From assembly GCA_026874595.1 (NCBI GenBank), contig CM049307.1, positions 9,633,579 through 9,697,578 of the forward strand: DNA of 64,000 nucleotides, in the 5' to 3' direction. The position numbers and the translations under genes are program-made. This DNA is from Sipunculus nudus. Lineage: Eukaryota > Annelida > Sipuncula > Golfingiida > Sipunculidae. The notes under the pieces are model-generated. The model made no database searches, was not told the origin of the DNA, and saw only the letters and a list, made by a program, of their open reading frames with translations. Positions 60,501 through 64,000 of this stretch are shown here, piece by piece. Every line of letters starts with the position of its first letter. Position 1 is the first letter of the stretch.

Positions 60501-62542
60501 AATGTCACGTATTCCAAATAACACCATGCAGTCACCTATGGTATTTTTCAGTTCAATTTTAATGATAAAGAAGTAAATCATATCATTCATTACTAATCAT
60601 TAGGGATCATATGATGGAAATTAATGATAGACAAAGATGCAGTTGATAATATTAATCTAGATTCCTACTGTGTCTAGTGTGTACATTGATGTGAAATTAG
60701 TCCAAAATGAATTTATTACAGTTATTTTTTAATATAAATAAAAGCCATAAAACCAGGTACTTATGATCATTATTTAAATGTGTGAATTTTGTATATTCTG
60801 GATTCTCAACATCATTGTTTGGTGAAAACTGAATAAATACCAGTCATGGTGCGAATACTTTGTAATTGTATTTAAATACGAATATGATTATGTACTCCAT
60901 TAAAAAATTTCTTGCATAAAGAATGGGAATTCAGGTAAAAATGAAAGTATATGAATACCAGTGCAAATACTTTAAAAATGTATTCATGAATGCATTCATG
61001 AATATATTCTTTAATATTATTTTAATAATCATTTCAGTTATATTTTATTTTAAAAAATCATATGATTCTCTTATTATTTAAAAAAAAAATAATATTTGGG
61101 ACAATATTTGTAATTTTTTTTAATTAATAGTTAAACCCTTATATTATATATTCTGCTTATAAGTTATATGGCCAAGACAAAATCTGTGTGACAATAGCAC
61201 TCCATTTGTTAATAAAATAAATGAAATCAATCCTCTTTCCTGTCTCCAAAGGTACTATCAAAATCAAACATAAGCTAAACAACAACAACTCATAATACAG
61301 CTTATATCTATTACCACACAAAACCAGCATGTGCCTCATTTCTAAATAATATTTTTTTATCATATATAACAGCTGAGCGTCGTGACCCATAGGTCCCTTG
61401 TTTTTTAAGTTTTGATAACATTACTGTTTGATAACATTACTATGTATACATTTATGAATTTATTAATTTGGATATTTTATCCTGCCCATAGGCATTAAAT
61501 ATTTTCCCAAATATATCCTGTCATATGAGGTCTCAATAATTATGGTGCATAAAAATCATGCAGGATTTATAAAGAATTAAGTGTTTTTCATAGCCAATTT
61601 CCCAAGCAGAATAAGTCAAATGTATTGCCATGGCAGGTGAATAATAGAATTAATACCTACTTGATAATATTAAGTGATAATCCCAGTATAAAGGGAAATG
61701 AAGCTCTCTATTTAACTACCTGACTTCCTAAAGAGCCCAACCAAATATCTTCCAATATCTGAACAGTTAAAACATGTTTTTGGTGTTTTCAGCCTGGTTA
61801 TCCTGTGGGTGTAGCACACCCCCCTGGGGCGTACCCTACAGGTGCAGTGCCACCCCCTGCAAGTTATGTAGCCCCTGGACAGCCGGGTATTTACCCCACA
61901 CCCGGGGTACCCCCAGGTCAACCCATGTATCCAGCACAAGGCCAACCAACATATCCTGTAGCCCCAGGTTACCCAACAGGTGCTGCCCCCTACCCAGCAG
62001 CTGGAGCAGTACCAGGGGCGGGTTACCCTGCAGCTCAAGCAGGTGAGGAAGCTGTATGCATAAAATATGTAAATTCAGACTGAAGATATTACTATAATTT
62101 GATTACGATGTTTTTTTTTATTATATCATGTTATTTCTGTTGAAAATCACTGGGAGTATTTCTAAATTTTGAAGTGCAAAATGACAATACCAAAGGATCA
62201 GTGAGACAAAATGTCTTGAAATATTAATTAATTAATTTTTTTTTAATGACAGATCCTTGTTTCTCTGTGGTCATATGTTCATAACTAATCTCTGGAAAAT
62301 GAGAAAGTGGCCATAACAGTGTGAGAGAGGCAATCATATCTTGCATTTATGTGTAAATGAAAAATTTAAACTTCCCATTCAAATTGCTAACAGTTACAAA
62401 ATGTAGAAATGCTTGGTGTGATGTTGTTAGATTTGATACCTGTAACTACTGGAGGTTTCTGTCACACACAGGTCCATTCACTGCACCCCCTCAGAACCCT
62501 CCCATGTATCCCCCAGGAGCTCCTGGACCTCCCAGGTACTGA
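57361..62542 (+). CDS. Lys/His/Ser-rich and proline-rich protein, PRR13-like in composition
   Basis: Exons 57361-57507, 58072-58107, 61793-62042 and 62472-62542 join in phase into 167 residues. Residues 1-14 are Lys/His/Arg-rich (MGKHKKHKHGHRQR), 17-26 are ten serines followed by DD, 30-49 are Lys/Met/Gln-rich and probably helical, and 62-167 form a Pro/Gly/Ala/Tyr-rich tail with many PGYP, YPTG and MYPP words. No catalytic domain, signal peptide or membrane segment. Vertebrate PRR13 has the same three compositions, but with the proline-rich part first and the Lys/His and Ser parts last. Homology is uncertain because all segments are low complexity. The basic cluster could act in nuclear localisation or nucleic acid binding; that is inference. 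The ATG has G at +4 and a purine at -3. A dispersed repeat fills most of intron 2. Confidence 0.8.
58072..58107 (+). CDS. Proline-rich gene coding exon 2 (micro-exon)
   Basis: 36 bp, 12 codons KGMVPGHVMPGQ, acceptor TGTTACAG|, donor |GTAAGA. Being phase 0 at both ends, it could be skipped without breaking the frame. Confidence 0.8.
58764..61402 (+). mobile_element. Near-full-length dispersed family element, copy B, in an intron (2.64 kb)
   Basis: Head AGCTCAGCTGACTATAAGTC, then ATCTGAGCT (stem of 12 of 13 pairs); TCCG tract at about 58812-58860; tail CAGCTGAGCGTCGTGACCCA, then TAGGTCCCTTGTT. Colinear with copy A at 48437-51071 and in the same orientation. It inserted in intron 2 of the proline-rich gene in the sense direction. 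Confidence 0.8.
61793..62042 (+). CDS. Proline-rich gene coding exon 3
   Basis: 250 bp, acceptor GTTTTCAG|, donor G|GTGAGG. Encodes most of the Pro/Gly/Tyr tail. G+C content is clearly higher than in the surrounding DNA. Confidence 0.88.
62472..62542 (+). CDS. Proline-rich gene coding exon 4 with stop
   Basis: Acceptor CACACACAG|. Encodes PFTAPPQNPPMYPPG and ends GPPRY then TGA. A good donor (CAG|GTGAGT) follows at 62555, 13 bases after the stop, so the 3'UTR is split by an intron. Confidence 0.85.
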
Positions 62543-63555
62543 GGTGATGTGTCAGGTGAGTTATTGTTCAAGTGTTGCTGTAGCATGAATACAATACAAC
62601 ATCACTCACAGTCTTCAATTTTGTGACTTTGCATGTCTAGCAGTTTAGTAAGACTTGTGTGAACAGATTGTATGGTTTCTTTATTTAATCAAAATTTTTT
62701 ATTACACTGAACAAACTTGAGAAAAGAATAAGAATTGAATGTTATCCCTTAAAAAATGAGTTAAGAGACATTTCTGTTGGGAGACAGTAGCGCACTTCAT
62801 TGCTTGGTTCACTGATATATGCATGGGAAGGCTGTAAATTGTATGATCTGATTTAAATTATTGTATTTGCATTTTTTTACAACAAATGTTTGTAACCAGC
62901 ATGAAATTATCTCTGATTTATATAAATGTAAAAGAGAATCAGTGGAAGCATAAATATACAAGCTAAATGGTATGATAATCAGGAAACTAGGGAAGATCTG
63001 TAGTGGTGCAGCCCTTATGGTGTAAGCACTATGCATGGTTACTTATTAATTTAAATTTGAGAAAACTGGAGAGCTAGGAGTTCTGTTTTCCAAATTCACA
63101 ACAATTTACTGATGGCAATTACTGTAATATTGTTGTAACTCAAGAAACATTTTAATTGTACCTTTGTGGGGGATCGGGTAAGGGCAGGTTGAGGAGTTGA
63201 GTGTGGAGCAGGTCTCTGGTTTTCTTCAGTACCTCTAAAACAAAATTGTTAAACCTTGATAGAATATTACCTTGATGACAGGAAATGACCTGTTGATTAG
63301 TTGTAGCCATGTTAAACATGAGATTCAGAAGATTTAATAATAACATAATTCATGTTGTTTTCTACCTTCATCCTCATTCAGTCAACAGTGCCACCAACAC
63401 TACATGAAACTGATCTGTACCAAAGAAAACTTGCATACAAGTATTCTTAAATAAATAATACACCTGAGACATTTGGTTTTGTAAATTCTCATCATTGCTT
63501 TGACTGACATGTCTGGTTTCCTGACTTATAGCAATTTTTTTTTTTTTGTCTTCAG

Positions 63556-64000
63556 GGTACCATAATGCATGGATGAGCACCAAGGCGACAATGCAGCTAA
63601 GCATATTGGATTTAGCATGTCATTCAGCCTGCCTTTATACATATTGCATTATCACTCATATTTATGCAGTAATACCAGAAGGCCTATTAAATTGTATGAC
63701 ATCAGCTGATATTTGTTAACTATAAGTTCTTTATTGATAACTGAACCTAGTCACTAAGAGACACAGGTGCATTAAGTTTGTATAGTTTACATAGTGGTGA
63801 TAAAAAACAACACGAGCTGTACTGTGGATACAGCGTTATATTCCTAGTGTTTAACCACATGATGGGGCCTTTTTTGAAGCTGAGATTCTTTTAGAAATCT
63901 CTGGAATGTTTAGATCTGCTACCTTTAACAAAATGTTATGGATGTGTTCGTTTTAATAAGTGTGTTATTAATTAAAAAGTTTATTCTTTGATAACTGGTG
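63556..64000 (+). other. Probable 3'UTR exon of the proline-rich gene
   Basis: A long T tract and TCTTCAG| acceptor at 63555 follow the post-stop donor at 62555. No coding continuation is seen. No clear AATAAA occurs before the window ends. Confidence 0.5.

Noticed and set aside
62531-62542. Alternative donor CCCAG|GTACTG before the stop of the proline-rich gene
   Set aside because: Joining to 63556 would give only a three-residue change before a stop. It is possible, but the stronger donor at 62555 after the stop explains the same downstream exon.

Overview
The window is nuclear genomic DNA from an animal. It is AT-rich, intron-rich and dense in repeats, with GT-AG introns. Intact but short coding exons lie far apart among MITE-like elements, microsatellites, minisatellites and a dispersed repeat family with a conserved head (AGCTCAGCTGAC) and tail (GACCCATGGGTCCCTTGTT). 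This repeat style, together with a UBXN8 orthologue and an animal-type MAT, suggests a lophotrochozoan, most likely a bivalve mollusc. The species assignment is inference from sequence style, not from a database search.

Three protein genes can be assembled. (1) S-adenosylmethionine synthase (MAT2A/metK family), minus strand, seven coding exons between 7661 and 384, giving a complete 399-residue protein with a CCAAT / E-box / TATA promoter just upstream. (2) A UBXN8-type UBX-domain membrane protein, plus strand, six exons between 18618 and 35526. The first exon with the start Met was not found. The exons encode a membrane helix, a charged linker and a C-terminal UBX domain, which in the human protein recruits p97/VCP to the ER. 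(3) A 167-residue Lys/His/Ser-rich plus Pro/Gly/Tyr-rich protein, plus strand, four coding exons between 57361 and 62542 and a probable 3'UTR intron. It resembles PRR13 in composition but has the modules in the opposite order.

Layout: 1-7.8 kb, MAT gene and promoter; 7.8-18.6 kb, intergenic DNA or undetected first UBXN8 intron, with repeats; 18.6-35.5 kb, UBXN8 with repeat-filled introns; 35.5-57.3 kb, intergenic DNA with many mobile-element remnants, a 71-bp tandem array and a long AT palindrome; 57.3-64 kb, the proline-rich gene, whose second intron holds a 2.6-kb dispersed repeat.

The most striking feature is in the second identified UBXN8 intron. About 48 tandem copies of a 40-bp unit run directly into the next coding exon. 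Each unit is a copy of that exon's own 3' splice site plus its first nine codons (Ala-Ser-Ser-Tyr-Tyr-Glu-Arg-Ile-Leu). The functional acceptor is therefore the last of a long series of near-identical decoys, and use of an earlier one would shift the frame into a stop. A small parallel occurs in MAT, where a 29-bp exon-edge-plus-donor fragment is duplicated in an upstream intron.
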